Shown here in pieces: positions 16,801 through 25,463 of a stretch of 64,000 nt of DNA; position 1 is the stretch's first letter, and every line of letters starts with the position of its first letter. The notes under the pieces are model-generated. The model had not been told where the DNA came from and ran no database searches. It saw only the letters and a list, made by a program, of their open reading frames with translations. A program made the translations under genes and the position numbers. Source of the DNA: Nonomuraea sediminis (GTDB taxonomy: Bacteria > Actinomycetota > Actinomycetes > Streptosporangiales > Streptosporangiaceae); the NCBI RefSeq assembly GCF_018531495.1, contig NZ_JAHDTI010000003.1, positions 930,001 to 994,000 on the forward strand, in the 5' to 3' direction.

Positions 16801-17926
16801 CGTGCGCCTCGTGCCCGCATGCCGTACATCGGAACTCGGCCTGGGTGACACGGTTCTCCTTCACGCAGTGCCCGCATCGGGCACAGGCGCGGGAGGTGTT
16901 GGCGGGGTTCACTGCGATCACCTCTCGACCGGCGCTTTCAGCCTTGTGCGCGAGGACCGTCAGGAACACCCCCCAACCCGCGTCCAGGATCGAACGGTTG
17001 AGACCCGACTTCTGGGCCACATTGGTGCCGGGCGCGTCCACGGTGCCGGAGGCCGACCGGGTCATGTTGGCGATCTGCAAATCCTCGTGCACGATCACGT
17101 CGTAGTCGCGGATCAGCGCGAGCGCCGCCTTATGGGCCCCGTCAAGACGCTGACGGCGCACCTTTGCGTAAAGCGCAGCAATCCGCGCAACGGCCTTTCG
17201 GCGCCGCCTGGAGCCGCGTTTCCTGCGAGCAAGGTCCTGCTGTGCGGCGGCGAGACGGTCGGCGGTCGCGGCAAGGTGACGCGGATTGGCCACGTGCCGG
17301 CCATCGCTGGTGGTGACCAGCCAGGCAACACCCATGTCCACGCCCACTACCGCACCCGTCGCCGGCAGAGGCCGGGCGGGCACCTCATCGCACGACAGCA
17401 CGACGAACCAGCGGGAGCCCTCCCGCTTCACGCTGATCGTCTTGACGCTGCCCAGCACACGACGGTGCCGATGCACCCGCACCTGCCCGACGCCCTGAAG
17501 GCGCACGAACGTGGCGCTCAGGTGGTGAGGCTGGGAGTCCCACCGGCAGCCGTCGCCGTCCTTGGGCCACTCCACCGTGTCGAACCAGCCCCGCCCCTTG
17601 AAACGCGGGAACCCGGGCGTGCGACCGGCCTTGACGCGGTCGAAGAACGCGCGGAACGCCTTGTCCAGCCTGCGGAGCGTGGCCTGCTGGGAAGAGAACG
17701 ACCACCGGGCCTGCCCGTCGGGGTCCTCGGTCCGGATGTGCTTCAACTCGCCGGACTGGTCACCGTACCCAACCGTCACACCCGCCCTGCGGTAGGCCGT
17801 ACGACGGTGTTCGAGAGCAGCGTTGTAAAGCACCCGATGGTCCTCCAGGCATGCCGTCAACGCGGCGGCCTGCCTGCTGGTGGGGCGCAGCAGGAACTTG
17901 AACGACCTGCGCACACCCACCCCCAA
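16730..17926 (-). CDS. tnpB: RNA-guided endonuclease TnpB (element 1)
   Basis: 398 residues, full length for the family. An N-terminal helix-turn-helix/wedge region (SFKFLLRPTSRQAAALTACL) is followed by a RuvC nuclease with all three acidic residues: Asp197 (VGVDMGVAW), Glu281 (HEDLQIANM) and Asp377 (HADVNAAINIL). A zinc ribbon with CxxC pairs (CARCGHC, CTACGH) lies between the last two. It should be an active RNA-guided DNA nuclease that favours element retention. It shares only partial sequence with the other TnpB here, so the two are different lineages rather than recent copies. Confidence 0.9.
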   Translation of the reverse strand: MGVGVRRSFKFLLRPTSRQAAALTACLEDHRVLYNAALEHRRTAYRRAGVTVGYGDQSGELKHIRTEDPDGQARWSFSSQQATLRRLDKAFRAFFDRVKAGRTPGFPRFKGRGWFDTVEWPKDGDGCRWDSQPHHLSATFVRLQGVGQVRVHRHRRVLGSVKTISVKREGSRWFVVLSCDEVPARPLPATGAVVGVDMGVAWLVTTSDGRHVANPRHLAATADRLAAAQQDLARRKRGSRRRRKAVARIAALYAKVRRQRLDGAHKAALALIRDYDVIVHEDLQIANMTRSASGTVDAPGTNVAQKSGLNRSILDAGWGVFLTVLAHKAESAGREVIAVNPANTSRACARCGHCVKENRVTQAEFRCTACGHEAHADVNAAINILRAGLALRQAAEAA

Positions 17927-17947
17927 CCCGAACCGCAGTGATCAACG

Positions 17948-17976
17948 CTACCGGTCGGCACCGACAAACCCGGAAG
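17948..17976 (-). repeat. left-end motif shared by both TnpB elements
   Basis: 29-bp sequence just upstream of the tnpB start, matching 27697-27725 upstream of the second tnpB at 26 of 29 positions by eye, around a core CGGCACCGACAAA. It probably belongs to the transposon left end (transposase recognition) or the tnpB promoter. Confidence 0.7.
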
Positions 17977-18093
17977 GAGACTTGGATGCGCGAATCTCGC
18001 AGATCACCACACACTCGGGCCTTGACAGCCATCCCGCTCCCGATTCCCCCGTCGCCTGAAGACGACGGTCCCCTCGGGAGAACTTGATGGGCG

Positions 18094-20193
18094 TCAGCTG
18101 ACCGTGGCCAGCGCCAGCGGCAGCACGGCGGGGGCGCCGGCGTGCCGTACCAGGGCGGCGGCCAGCGTCATCGTCCAGCCGGTGTCGATGCGGTCGTCGA
18201 TCAGCAGCACCGGACCGCCGCAGCCGGCGATCGCGGCGCCGAGCTCGCGCGGCATGGCCAGCGTGCCGCGGACCGCCTGGACCCGCTTGGCGCTGTTGAA
18301 CTGCCGTCCGGGCGGCCCCGCCCGGTAGCCGAGCTCGCCCAGATACGACAGCCGCCCCACCGACGCCAGCCGCTCGGCGAACCCGCGCACGAGCAACGGC
18401 CGCGAGGAGGAGGGCACGTTGACCACGGCCACCGGCCGCTCCTGCCAGCTCCACGACGACAGCACCTGGATCACGGCCTTGAACATGTCGTCGGCCATCG
18501 CCTGGTCGGGGCCGTTGAACAGCTCGCGCAGCCGGTTTCCCCAGCCGATGTCGGTCAGGCGGCCGAGCGCCCGCCCCGGCTCCGCGCCCAGCTCCGGCTT
18601 GATCCTGCCGGACAGGTCGGCCAGGCCGGTCGGCCACTGCCTGCGCGCCTCCACCTCGACGCCCGGCCTGGCCAGGCGCTGCCTGGCGGCGTCGACGGCC
18701 CCGCCGGAGACCTCGGCCGAGCGGTGGTTGCCCGTGCAGTTGTCGCAGCGCCCGCACGGTGCGGCCGCCTCGTCGTCGAGGTGTTTCCGCAGGTACTCCT
18801 CGCGGCACTCGGTCGTGGTCTGGTAGCCGAGCATCGCCTCCTGCTCGGCCCTGCGCTCGGCGGCGATGCGGGCGTAACGCTCGGTGTCGTACTCCCAGGG
18901 CTGGCCGGTGGCCTCCCAGCCGCCCTTGACCCGCCTGACGGCGCCGTCGACGTCCAGGACCTTCAGCATCATCTCCAGGCGGCTGCGGCTCAGGTCGACC
19001 GCGGTCTCCAGCGCCGGGGTCGACATCACGCCGCCCGCCTCCAGGGTGGCCAGCGTGGCCCGCACCACGGGCTCCGGCGGGAAGGCCAGCGAGGCGAAGT
19101 AGGCCCAGATGTCCCGGTCTTCGGTGCCGGGCAGCAGGATCACCTCGGCCCGCTCCACGCCGCGCCCCGCCCTGCCGACCTGCTGGTAGTAGGCGACCGG
19201 CGACTGCGGGGCGCCCACGTGGACGACGAACCCCAGGTCCGGCTTGTCGAAGCCCATACCGAGCGCGCTGGTGGCCACCAGCGCCTTGATCTTGTTGTTG
19301 AGCAACGCCTCCTCGGCCTCGAGCCGCTCGGCCGGGTCGGTCTGGCCGGAGTAGGCGGCCACCTCGTGGCCCTGCTCGCGCAGGTAGCCGGCGATCTCGT
19401 GGGCGGCGGCCACGGTCAGCGTGTAGACGATGCCGGAACCCTCTAGCTCGCGCAGGGTCTGTGCCAGCCACGCCAGGCGCTGCTCGGCCGTGGCCTGCCG
19501 TACGACGCTCAGGTGCAGGCTGTCGCGCTCCAGCGGGCCGCGCAGCACGACGGCCTCGTCGACCCCCGTCGCCTCGAGTTGCTCGGCCACGTCGCGCGTC
19601 ACCCGCGCGTTGGCGGTCGCCGTGGTCGCCAGCACCGGGATCCCGGGCGGCAGCTCGCGGAACAGCGTCGCCAGCCTGCGGTAGTCGGGGCGGAAGTCAT
19701 GACCCCAGTCGGAGATGCAGTGCGCCTCGTCGACCACGACGAGCCCGGCGCTCTCGGCCAGCTCGGGCAGCACGTTGTCGCGGAAGTCCGGGTTGTTGAG
19801 CCGCTCGGGGCTGACCAGCAGCACGTCGACCTCGCCGTCGGCGACCCTGCCGTAGATCTCCTCCCACGCCTCGGGGTTGGCCGAGTTGATCGTCACGGCG
19901 CGGATGCCGGCCCGCTCGGCGGCGGCGATCTGGTTGCGCATCAGCGCCAGCAGCGGCGACACGATGACGGTCGGGCCCTCGCCCATGTCGCGCAGCAGCC
20001 CGGTCGCCACGAAGTAGACGGCCGACTTGCCCCATCCTGTGCGCTGCACCACCAGCACCCTGCGCCGGTCCACGACCAGCGCCTGGATGGCGGCCCATTG
20101 GTCCTCGCGCAGCCGCGCGTGGTCGCCGGCGAGCGCGCGCAGCCGCTCCTCGGCCTCTTCCCGCAGCATCCCGGCATCGGGGGCGTCAATCAT
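18094..20193 (-). CDS. recQ: RecQ-family ATP-dependent DNA helicase with phosphoribosyltransferase-like C terminus
   Basis: 699 residues. Superfamily 2 helicase core: Walker A QRTGWGKS with Lys56, DEAH box at residues 155-158 (VVVDEAHCISDWGHDF), ATTATANARV motif III and VGRAGRG motif VI, then the RecQ zinc-binding region with CGRCDNC. The last ~130 residues look like a type I phosphoribosyltransferase fold (Ser-rich loop near VVNVPSSSRPLL, PRPP-type loop LLIDDRIDTGWT at 663-674), as in ComF proteins. Role: 3'-5' unwinding in repair or recombination. The ATG at 20193 has AAGGAG just upstream; the open frame continues much further upstream through repeats and is not coding. It lies downstream of the TauD gene on the same strand but 524 bp apart. 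Confidence 0.88.
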   Translation of the reverse strand: MIDAPDAGMLREEAEERLRALAGDHARLREDQWAAIQALVVDRRRVLVVQRTGWGKSAVYFVATGLLRDMGEGPTVIVSPLLALMRNQIAAAERAGIRAVTINSANPEAWEEIYGRVADGEVDVLLVSPERLNNPDFRDNVLPELAESAGLVVVDEAHCISDWGHDFRPDYRRLATLFRELPPGIPVLATTATANARVTRDVAEQLEATGVDEAVVLRGPLERDSLHLSVVRQATAEQRLAWLAQTLRELEGSGIVYTLTVAAAHEIAGYLREQGHEVAAYSGQTDPAERLEAEEALLNNKIKALVATSALGMGFDKPDLGFVVHVGAPQSPVAYYQQVGRAGRGVERAEVILLPGTEDRDIWAYFASLAFPPEPVVRATLATLEAGGVMSTPALETAVDLSRSRLEMMLKVLDVDGAVRRVKGGWEATGQPWEYDTERYARIAAERRAEQEAMLGYQTTTECREEYLRKHLDDEAAAPCGRCDNCTGNHRSAEVSGGAVDAARQRLARPGVEVEARRQWPTGLADLSGRIKPELGAEPGRALGRLTDIGWGNRLRELFNGPDQAMADDMFKAVIQVLSSWSWQERPVAVVNVPSSSRPLLVRGFAERLASVGRLSYLGELGYRAGPPGRQFNSAKRVQAVRGTLAMPRELGAAIAGCGGPVLLIDDRIDTGWTMTLAAALVRHAGAPAVLPLALATVS

Positions 20194-20290
20194 GTGCTCC
20201 TTGTTACCATCTCCCGCCGACGCTTTTCTCCTCTTGCAGGTTTGCTCGCTGCTCTTGTACGGCGAGACCGCCCCGGATGCTTCTGCTGTC

Positions 20291-20425
20291 GTACGGCGAA
20301 GCCGCCCCACCGCCACCCGCCGTACTCCGGCTCGGCACTGTCCAGGAGACGCTCCTGCGGTGATGCGGGGTTGCGCGCCGTTACGCCGCTTCGTCACCCA
20401 CATCCCACGGTCCTTGGCACGCCAG
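20291..20425 (+). repeat. MITE-like repeat, variant B
   Basis: About 135 bp starting GTACGGCGAAGCC and containing the block TGTCCAGGAGACGCTCCTG and GATGCGGGGTTGC, which recur almost unchanged at 36391-36528. A truncated second start, TTGTACGGCGAGACC, lies at about 20256. Confidence 0.7.
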
Positions 20426-20559
20426 GGGCCGCCCGGGTCTTCTCTCGCCGGCGGGTGGGCTTCACCGCGCCGGGGTCGGTGGGGAGGTGTGCGGCGGTGG
20501 TCCGGCGCCCTGTGCGGCGGGCGACGGGGGGCCGTGGTGCCCGGGAAACGGAACGCACA

Positions 20560-20700
20560 GGGCGCCGGGGCCGGGGGGACCGTGGTACCCGCGTCACGAG
20601 GCGCCGTGACGGCGAGAAACCGGCGCCGACTCGCCGCAAGCGCCGGTCGCGGGCCCTCGGCGGACGTCGGCGGGCGGCCGGGTGCGGCGGCCCGCCGTAC
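20560..20700 (-). repeat. MITE-like intergenic repeat, reversed copy
   Basis: About 141 bp ending in GGCCCGCCGTAC (minus one mismatch) at 20700, with the family core in reverse and the block GGGGACCGTGGTACCC that matches the far part of copy 2. Together with 20291-20425 and mosaic fragments between, it fills the gap 20194-20717. Confidence 0.7.
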
Positions 20701-20717
20701 AGGATCACCGCGAAAGA

Positions 20718-21542
20718 TCAGGACTTGTCGGTGTGCTCGGGGAAGGCGTTGACGGTGACGCGGTGCATGCGGCGCCGCTCGGTGTAGTCCGCGACGGCGT
20801 AGTGCTGGGTGGGCCGGTTGTCCCAGAACGCCAGCGTGCCGGGCGCCCACTTGAGGCGGCACTGGTACTCGGGCGAGCGGATGTGGTCGATCAGCAGCGG
20901 CAGCAGCGCCTCGTTCTCCCGGTCGGACAGGCCGACCAGGCGCGTGGTCGAGGCCCGGTTGACGAACAGCGCCTTGCGCCCCGTCTCGGCGTGCACCCGC
21001 ACCACGGGACGCTCGATCGGCGGCCACTTGGCCTGGATCTCCGCCAGGTCGAACGGGTGCCCCTTGGAGATGGCCTTCTTCATCGACATCGTGATGTCGT
21101 GCACGGCCGTCAGCTCGTCACACAGGCGCTGCAGCGGCTTCGACAGCGACTCGTAGGCCAGGTAGGTGTTGGCCCAGCAGGTGTCGCCGCCCACGCTGGG
21201 CAGCTGGACGCAGCGCAGCAGCGAGCCCATCGGCGGCGTCGGCTCGAAGGTGTTGTCGCTGTGCCACTCGTCCCCGCCCTCACCCTTGGGCGAGGTCTGG
21301 TCGAGCACGTGGATGGGGCTGTCGGAGTCCTTCTTGAAGGCCGGGTGATTGAGCGAGCCGAAGTTCAGCGCGAACTGCAGATGCTGCTCGTCGTCGATGT
21401 GCTGGTCGCGGAAGAACAGCACGAGGTGCTTCAGCCACCCCTCCCGGAGCGTCGCCACCTCTTCCTGGGAAAGCGGTTTGCGCAGATCGACGCCGCTCAC
21501 CTCGGCGCCGATGTGCTTGGTCACGGGGTGAAACTCAATCAT
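20718..21542 (-). CDS. TauD/TfdA family 2-oxoglutarate-dependent dioxygenase
   Basis: 274 residues of the taurine dioxygenase family. The non-haem iron triad is His94 and Asp96 (EWHSDNTF) and His247 (RPTQHYAV), and Arg257 or Arg261 should bind 2-oxoglutarate. Such enzymes oxidise a substrate next to a sulfonate, sulfate ester or similar group, releasing succinate and CO2, usually for sulfur or carbon scavenging. The exact substrate is unknown. The ATG at 21542 has no ribosome binding site and lies about seven bases after a good -10, so the message is probably leaderless. A perfect palindrome inside the promoter points to control by a repressor that is not encoded nearby. Confidence 0.87.
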   Translation of the reverse strand: MIEFHPVTKHIGAEVSGVDLRKPLSQEEVATLREGWLKHLVLFFRDQHIDDEQHLQFALNFGSLNHPAFKKDSDSPIHVLDQTSPKGEGGDEWHSDNTFEPTPPMGSLLRCVQLPSVGGDTCWANTYLAYESLSKPLQRLCDELTAVHDITMSMKKAISKGHPFDLAEIQAKWPPIERPVVRVHAETGRKALFVNRASTTRLVGLSDRENEALLPLLIDHIRSPEYQCRLKWAPGTLAFWDNRPTQHYAVADYTERRRMHRVTVNAFPEHTDKS

Positions 21543-21548
21543 GCCCGG

Positions 21549-21577
21549 ACCATATAACCAAGCAATTGCTTGGTCAA
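21549..21577 (-). promoter_or_regulatory. promoter with embedded 18-bp operator for the TauD gene
   Basis: On the minus strand TTGACC (21572-21577) and TATGGT (21549-21554) are spaced 17 bp apart. Between and overlapping them lies the perfect palindrome ACCAAGCAATTGCTTGGT (21557-21574). Size and symmetry fit a TetR-type repressor site. Confidence 0.7.
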
Positions 21578-21626
21578 GTACGATTCGTGTCGCGGGCACC
21601 CGCGCTTCTTCGGCACAATGTTCGAC

Positions 21627-24074
21627 ATGGCCCGACGCACGACAGCACCCCCGCCGGAGGATTTCGAGGAGCGGATCGTCGACATCGACGTGTCCGCCGA
21701 GATGCGCGCCAGCTACCTCGAGTACGCCTACTCGGTCATCTACCAGCGCGCCCTCCCCGACGCCCGCGACGGCCTCAAGCCCGTCCAGCGCCGCATCCTT
21801 TACTCGATGAGCGAGATGGGGCTGCGTCCCGACCGGGGCCATGTCAAGTCCTCGCGCGTCGTCGGCGACGTGATGGGCAAGCTGCACCCCCACGGTGACA
21901 GCGCCATCTACGACGCCCTGGTACGGCTGGCGCAGCCGTTCTCCATGCGCCTCCCCCTGGTCGACGGCCACGGCAACTTCGGGTCCCCCGACGACATGCC
22001 CGCCGCCATGCGTTACACCGAGGCCAGGCTCGCGCCGCCGGCGATGCTCATGGTGGAGTCGCTCGACGAGGACACGGTCGACTTCAAGCCCAACTACGAC
22101 GGGCAGGAGACCGAGCCCACGGTCATGCCGTCGGCGTTCCCCAACCTGCTGGTCAACGGCACCACCGGCATCGCGGTCGGCATGGCCACGAACATGGCGC
22201 CGCACAACCTCGGCGAGGTCGTGGCCGCCGCCCGTCACCTGATCAAGAAGCCCGAGGCCACGCTCGACGAGCTGATGCGCTTCGTGCCTGGCCCCGACCT
22301 GCCGACCGGCGGCTCGATCATCGGCCTGCAGGGCGTCCGCGACGCCTACGAGACCGGGCGCGGCACGTTCCGCATGCGCGCCAAGGCCACCGTCGAGCAG
22401 ATCACCCCGCGCCGCAAGGGCATCGTCGTCACCGAGCTGCCCTACAACGTCGGTCCCGAGCGCGTGGTCACCAAGATCAAGGAGCTGGTGACCTCCAAGC
22501 GGCTGGCCGGCATCAGCGACCTGAAGGACCTCACCGACCGGCACAAGGGCCTGCGCCTGGTCATCGAGATCAAGAACGGCTTCATCCCCGAAGCGGTGCT
22601 TGAGGAGCTCTACCGGCTCACGCCGATGGAGGAGACCTTCGGCATCAACAACGTGGCGCTCGTCGACGGCGAGCCGCGCACGCTGGGCCTGCGCGAACTG
22701 CTGCAGGTCTACGTCGACCACCGCCTCGAGGTCGTCCGTCGCCGCTCCGAATACCGGCGCCGCAAGCGGCAGGAGCGCCTGCACCTGGTCGACGGCCTGA
22801 TCATCGCGCTGCTCAACATCGACGAGGTCATCCAGGTCATCCGCTCGAGCGACGACTCCGCCCAGGCGCGCAGCCGCCTGATGGAGGTGTTCGACCTGTC
22901 GGAGATCCAGGCCGCCTACATCCTCGACACGCCGCTGCGCCGCCTCACCAAGTTCGACAAGCTCGAGCTCGACCGCGAGAAGGCGGTGCTGAGCGACGAG
23001 ATCGCCGAGCTGACCGAGATCCTGTCCTCCGAGACGCGGCTGCGTCAGGTGACCTCCGGCGAGCTCGCGGAGGTGGCCAAGAAGTACGGCACGCCGCGCC
23101 GTACCGTGCTGCTCGAGTCGTCCGGCGTGGAGCGCAACGCGACCGTGTCCCTGGAGGTCGCCGACGACCCGTGCCTGGTGCTGCTGTCGTCCACCGGCCT
23201 GCTGGCGCGCACCAGCGACGCCGAGCCCCTGTCGGGCGAGGGCGATCGGACCGCCCACGACGTGCTGGTGTCGGTGGTGCGCAGCTCGGTGCGCGGCAAC
23301 GTGGGCGTGGTGACGTCGCAGGGCCGCATGATCCGGGTGAACGTGGTCGACCTGCCCACGCTGCCTCCGTCGGCGAACCCGCCGTCCGTCTCGGGCGGCC
23401 ACCCCGTGTCCGAGTACGTGTCCCTGGAACCCGACGAGATCGTGGTCGGGCTGGGTTCGCTGGATCCCGACGGGCCAGGGCTCGCGCTCGGCACCGCGCA
23501 GGGCGTGGTCAAGCGGGTGGTGCCCGAATACCCGGGCAACCGCGACGACTTCGAGGTGATCACCCTCAAGGACGGCGACCGCGTGGTCGGGGCCGTCGAG
23601 CTCGAGTCCGAGGATCACGACCTGGTGTTCATCGCCTCGGACGCCCAGCTGCTCCGCTACCCCGCCTCCCAGGTCCGCCCGCAGGGGCGCCCGGCCGGAG
23701 GCATGGCCGGGATCCGCCTCGACGGTGACGCGTCCGTCATCTGGTTCGGCGTGGTCGACCCCGCGCGTCCCGCCCAGGTGGTCACGGTGGCGGGCTCCTC
23801 CACCGCCCTGCCGGGCACTCAGGTCGGCGGCGGCAAGGTCTCCGACTACGCGGAGTTCCCCGCCAAGGGCCGCGCCACCGGCGGCGTCCGCGCCCAGCGC
23901 TTCCTCAAGGGAGAGGACGTCCTCCTGCTCGCCTGGGCAGGCCCGGCGCCCGCCAAGGCCGTCTCGTCCACCGGCAAGCCCATCCCCCTCCCCACGGAGA
24001 TAGGCCGCCGAGACGGCTCAGGAGTCCGCCTCACCCACACCATCGGCGCCGTCGGAGGCTCCCTGGGCGCCTAA
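21627..24074 (+). CDS. parC: DNA topoisomerase IV subunit A
   Basis: 815 residues of the GyrA/ParC family. The catalytic tyrosine is Tyr130 ([10 protein letters not shown]) and the C-terminal half forms the beta-pinwheel DNA-wrapping domain. It decatenates daughter chromosomes with ParE (encoded at 42662-44728). The quinolone-determining helix reads [13 protein letters not shown] with Ser92 and Asp96 kept, the susceptible state. The N terminus [17 protein letters not shown] is very close to Streptomyces ParC, which supports the ATG at 21627 and ParC over GyrA. Divergent from the TauD gene. Confidence 0.93.
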   Translation: MARRTTAPPPEDFEERIVDIDVSAEMRASYLEYAYSVIYQRALPDARDGLKPVQRRILYSMSEMGLRPDRGHVKSSRVVGDVMGKLHPHGDSAIYDALVRLAQPFSMRLPLVDGHGNFGSPDDMPAAMRYTEARLAPPAMLMVESLDEDTVDFKPNYDGQETEPTVMPSAFPNLLVNGTTGIAVGMATNMAPHNLGEVVAAARHLIKKPEATLDELMRFVPGPDLPTGGSIIGLQGVRDAYETGRGTFRMRAKATVEQITPRRKGIVVTELPYNVGPERVVTKIKELVTSKRLAGISDLKDLTDRHKGLRLVIEIKNGFIPEAVLEELYRLTPMEETFGINNVALVDGEPRTLGLRELLQVYVDHRLEVVRRRSEYRRRKRQERLHLVDGLIIALLNIDEVIQVIRSSDDSAQARSRLMEVFDLSEIQAAYILDTPLRRLTKFDKLELDREKAVLSDEIAELTEILSSETRLRQVTSGELAEVAKKYGTPRRTVLLESSGVERNATVSLEVADDPCLVLLSSTGLLARTSDAEPLSGEGDRTAHDVLVSVVRSSVRGNVGVVTSQGRMIRVNVVDLPTLPPSANPPSVSGGHPVSEYVSLEPDEIVVGLGSLDPDGPGLALGTAQGVVKRVVPEYPGNRDDFEVITLKDGDRVVGAVELESEDHDLVFIASDAQLLRYPASQVRPQGRPAGGMAGIRLDGDASVIWFGVVDPARPAQVVTVAGSSTALPGTQVGGGKVSDYAEFPAKGRATGGVRAQRFLKGEDVLLLAWAGPAPAKAVSSTGKPIPLPTEIGRRDGSGVRLTHTIGAVGGSLGA

Positions 24075-24115
24075 TGGGCCCTCGCTTTCCGGCTTTCGCG
24101 GCTCGGGCTGTTCTC

Positions 24116-24166
24116 GTGGGGGAGCGCCAAGCTCCCCCACACCCCCTTGGCAGGGGTGCACCCCTG
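24116..24166 (+). terminator. bidirectional terminator after parC
   Basis: GTGGGGGAGC (24116-24125) and GCTCCCCCAC (24131-24140) form a perfect 10-bp stem with a five-base loop. A second perfect palindrome, CAGGGGTGCACCCCTG, follows at 24151-24166. They separate parC from a convergent gene. Confidence 0.8.
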
Positions 24167-24253
24167 CACCCGCGCCAAGGCGGGCAGCAGGCGTAGCTCA
24201 GATCCCCGAGCCCGCCCCGTCACCGGCTCGCCTTCCAGCCTGCCTGGCTTGGT

Positions 24254-24757
24254 TCAGTCTTCGTCGAACGCGAGAACAGTGACGATCACCCCGTTACCGA
24301 CCCCGATCACGACCGCGTCGAAGACATGTCGCGTCACGGGGTTCCAACTGGTGAGGTCGGTGTTGGTCCACCAGTGGGTCCCATGTCCAAGCAGGCGGAG
24401 CAGCGAGCCGAACACCTGCCTGGCTTTGGCCTCGTCGTAGCGCCCACGCGAGTGGTAGGCCAGCGTGGTCGAGGCGATGCTGACCAGCCGACGCAGCGCC
24501 CCGGCTTGGTCGATCTCGCCGAGGCGGCTGCTGAGTTCGTCAGGGGTATCCGGGACGTCGACGGGCACATCGGGGTACCAGCGCTCGAACAAACCCAGGT
24601 CGCCCATCAGGCGGAACACCTCAAGCGGCATGCTTTGCGCATCACCGAGGTTCGTCCAGGCGCGCATCTCGCCGTTACCGAGGGGACCTGTCAAACCGGC
24701 CAGCAGAGCGCGGATGCGGTCGAGTCGCTCGGAGACAGCCGACGCATCGGTGTTCAT
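24254..24757 (-). CDS. hypothetical protein
   Basis: 167-residue acidic, mostly helical protein of no recognised family, without signal peptide or membrane segment. The final ~45 residues (WWTNTDLTSWNPVTRHVFDAVVIGVG) look like a compact beta sheet. The ATG at 24757 has no convincing ribosome binding site. It is convergent with parC and about 700 bp from the toxin gene on the other strand; an immunity role is conceivable but nothing in the sequence shows it. Confidence 0.6.
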   Translation of the reverse strand: MNTDASAVSERLDRIRALLAGLTGPLGNGEMRAWTNLGDAQSMPLEVFRLMGDLGLFERWYPDVPVDVPDTPDELSSRLGEIDQAGALRRLVSIASTTLAYHSRGRYDEAKARQVFGSLLRLLGHGTHWWTNTDLTSWNPVTRHVFDAVVIGVGNGVIVTVLAFDED

Positions 24758-24904
24758 ACCGGCCAGCGTTCCACAGGAGATCTCGACGACGGCAAGCCGG
24801 GGAACGCGGCGAGCGGATCTTGGATCAGGCGAACGCCTGGCGGGACCAGGTTCTCGGAGACGTTGCCGCGGCCGGGTGTGATGGGGGTGCCTAGGATCTG
24901 GCGC

Positions 24905-25366
24905 ATGTCTCGGTTCGAGGTTGTCACGGAGATTCGGGCGCCGCGGGAGTTGGTCTTTGACGCGTCGCTGTCCGTCGAGGTGCATACGTCGTCGATGCAT
25001 GCCTCGGGTGAGCGGGCCGTGGCGGGGGTCACCGAGGGGATGCTGGCGCTGGGCGATCAGGTGACGTGGGTGGCGCGGCATTTCGGGGTGAGGTGGCGGC
25101 TGACCTCCACGATCAGCGGGCACGACAGGCCGGTCTCGTTCGTGGACGAGCAGGTGGCCGGGCCGTTCCGGCGCTGGTATCACGAGCACCACTTCGAGGC
25201 GGCCGGCGGGGGCACGGTCATGCGGGACGTGGTCGAGTTCTCGGCGCCGTTCGGGCCGGCGGGGGCGCTCGCGGAGGTTCTGGTGCTGCGGCGGTACATG
25301 GCCCGGCTCATCCTGCTGCGCAATCGGCACATCAAGGAGCTGACCGAGGCCGCGTCTCGGGGCTGA
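24905..25366 (+). CDS. SRPBCC (START-like) family protein
   Basis: 153 residues with the typical SRPBCC layout: first strand FEVVTEIRAPRELVFDASLS, two short helices, the curved sheet with GDQVTWVARHFGVRWRLTS, and a long C-terminal helix (residues 125-148). The fold binds a hydrophobic ligand or acts as a cyclase/dehydratase; no specific function can be read. The stop codon lies six bases before a solo copy of the MITE end (25372-25383). Confidence 0.75.
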   Translation: MSRFEVVTEIRAPRELVFDASLSVEVHTSSMHASGERAVAGVTEGMLALGDQVTWVARHFGVRWRLTSTISGHDRPVSFVDEQVAGPFRRWYHEHHFEAAGGGTVMRDVVEFSAPFGPAGALAEVLVLRRYMARLILLRNRHIKELTEAASRG

Positions 25367-25371
25367 GGCGC

Positions 25372-25383
25372 GGCCCGCCGTAC
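25372..25383 (-). repeat. solo MITE-end sequence
   Basis: GGCCCGCCGTAC, identical to the right end of the complete repeat at 10180-10320, with no element body beside it. It lies directly behind the SRPBCC stop codon. Confidence 0.5.
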
Positions 25384-25463
25384 AGCATTTCCAGCTATAG
25401 GGTGACTTAGGTGGTTCGTTAGGCTGTAGTGCTCCAAGTGATGAATGGGGTGCCTGTCGGGGG

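Larger units (their letters stand above)
16694..17976 (-). mobile_element. IS200/IS605-type element carrying only TnpB (element 1)
   Basis: Proposed limits: the right end at the GTGAC pentamer (16694-16698, complement strand) next to an 8-bp stem (16703-16710 with 16715-16722), and a left-end motif at 17948-17976 that is shared with element 2. No tnpA (Y1 transposase) gene is seen, so it would need one in trans. The true left boundary may extend to about 18060. Confidence 0.6.

Noticed and set aside
20194-21027. N-terminal extension of the RecQ frame by almost 280 codons
   Set aside because: The extension runs through two intergenic repeats and antisense to the TauD gene; a good start with AAGGAG lies at 20193.
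24254-24757. immunity gene of the ADP-ribosyltransferase toxin
   Set aside because: It is on the opposite strand, separated by an unrelated SRPBCC gene, and has no recognisable immunity fold; kept only as a hypothetical protein.
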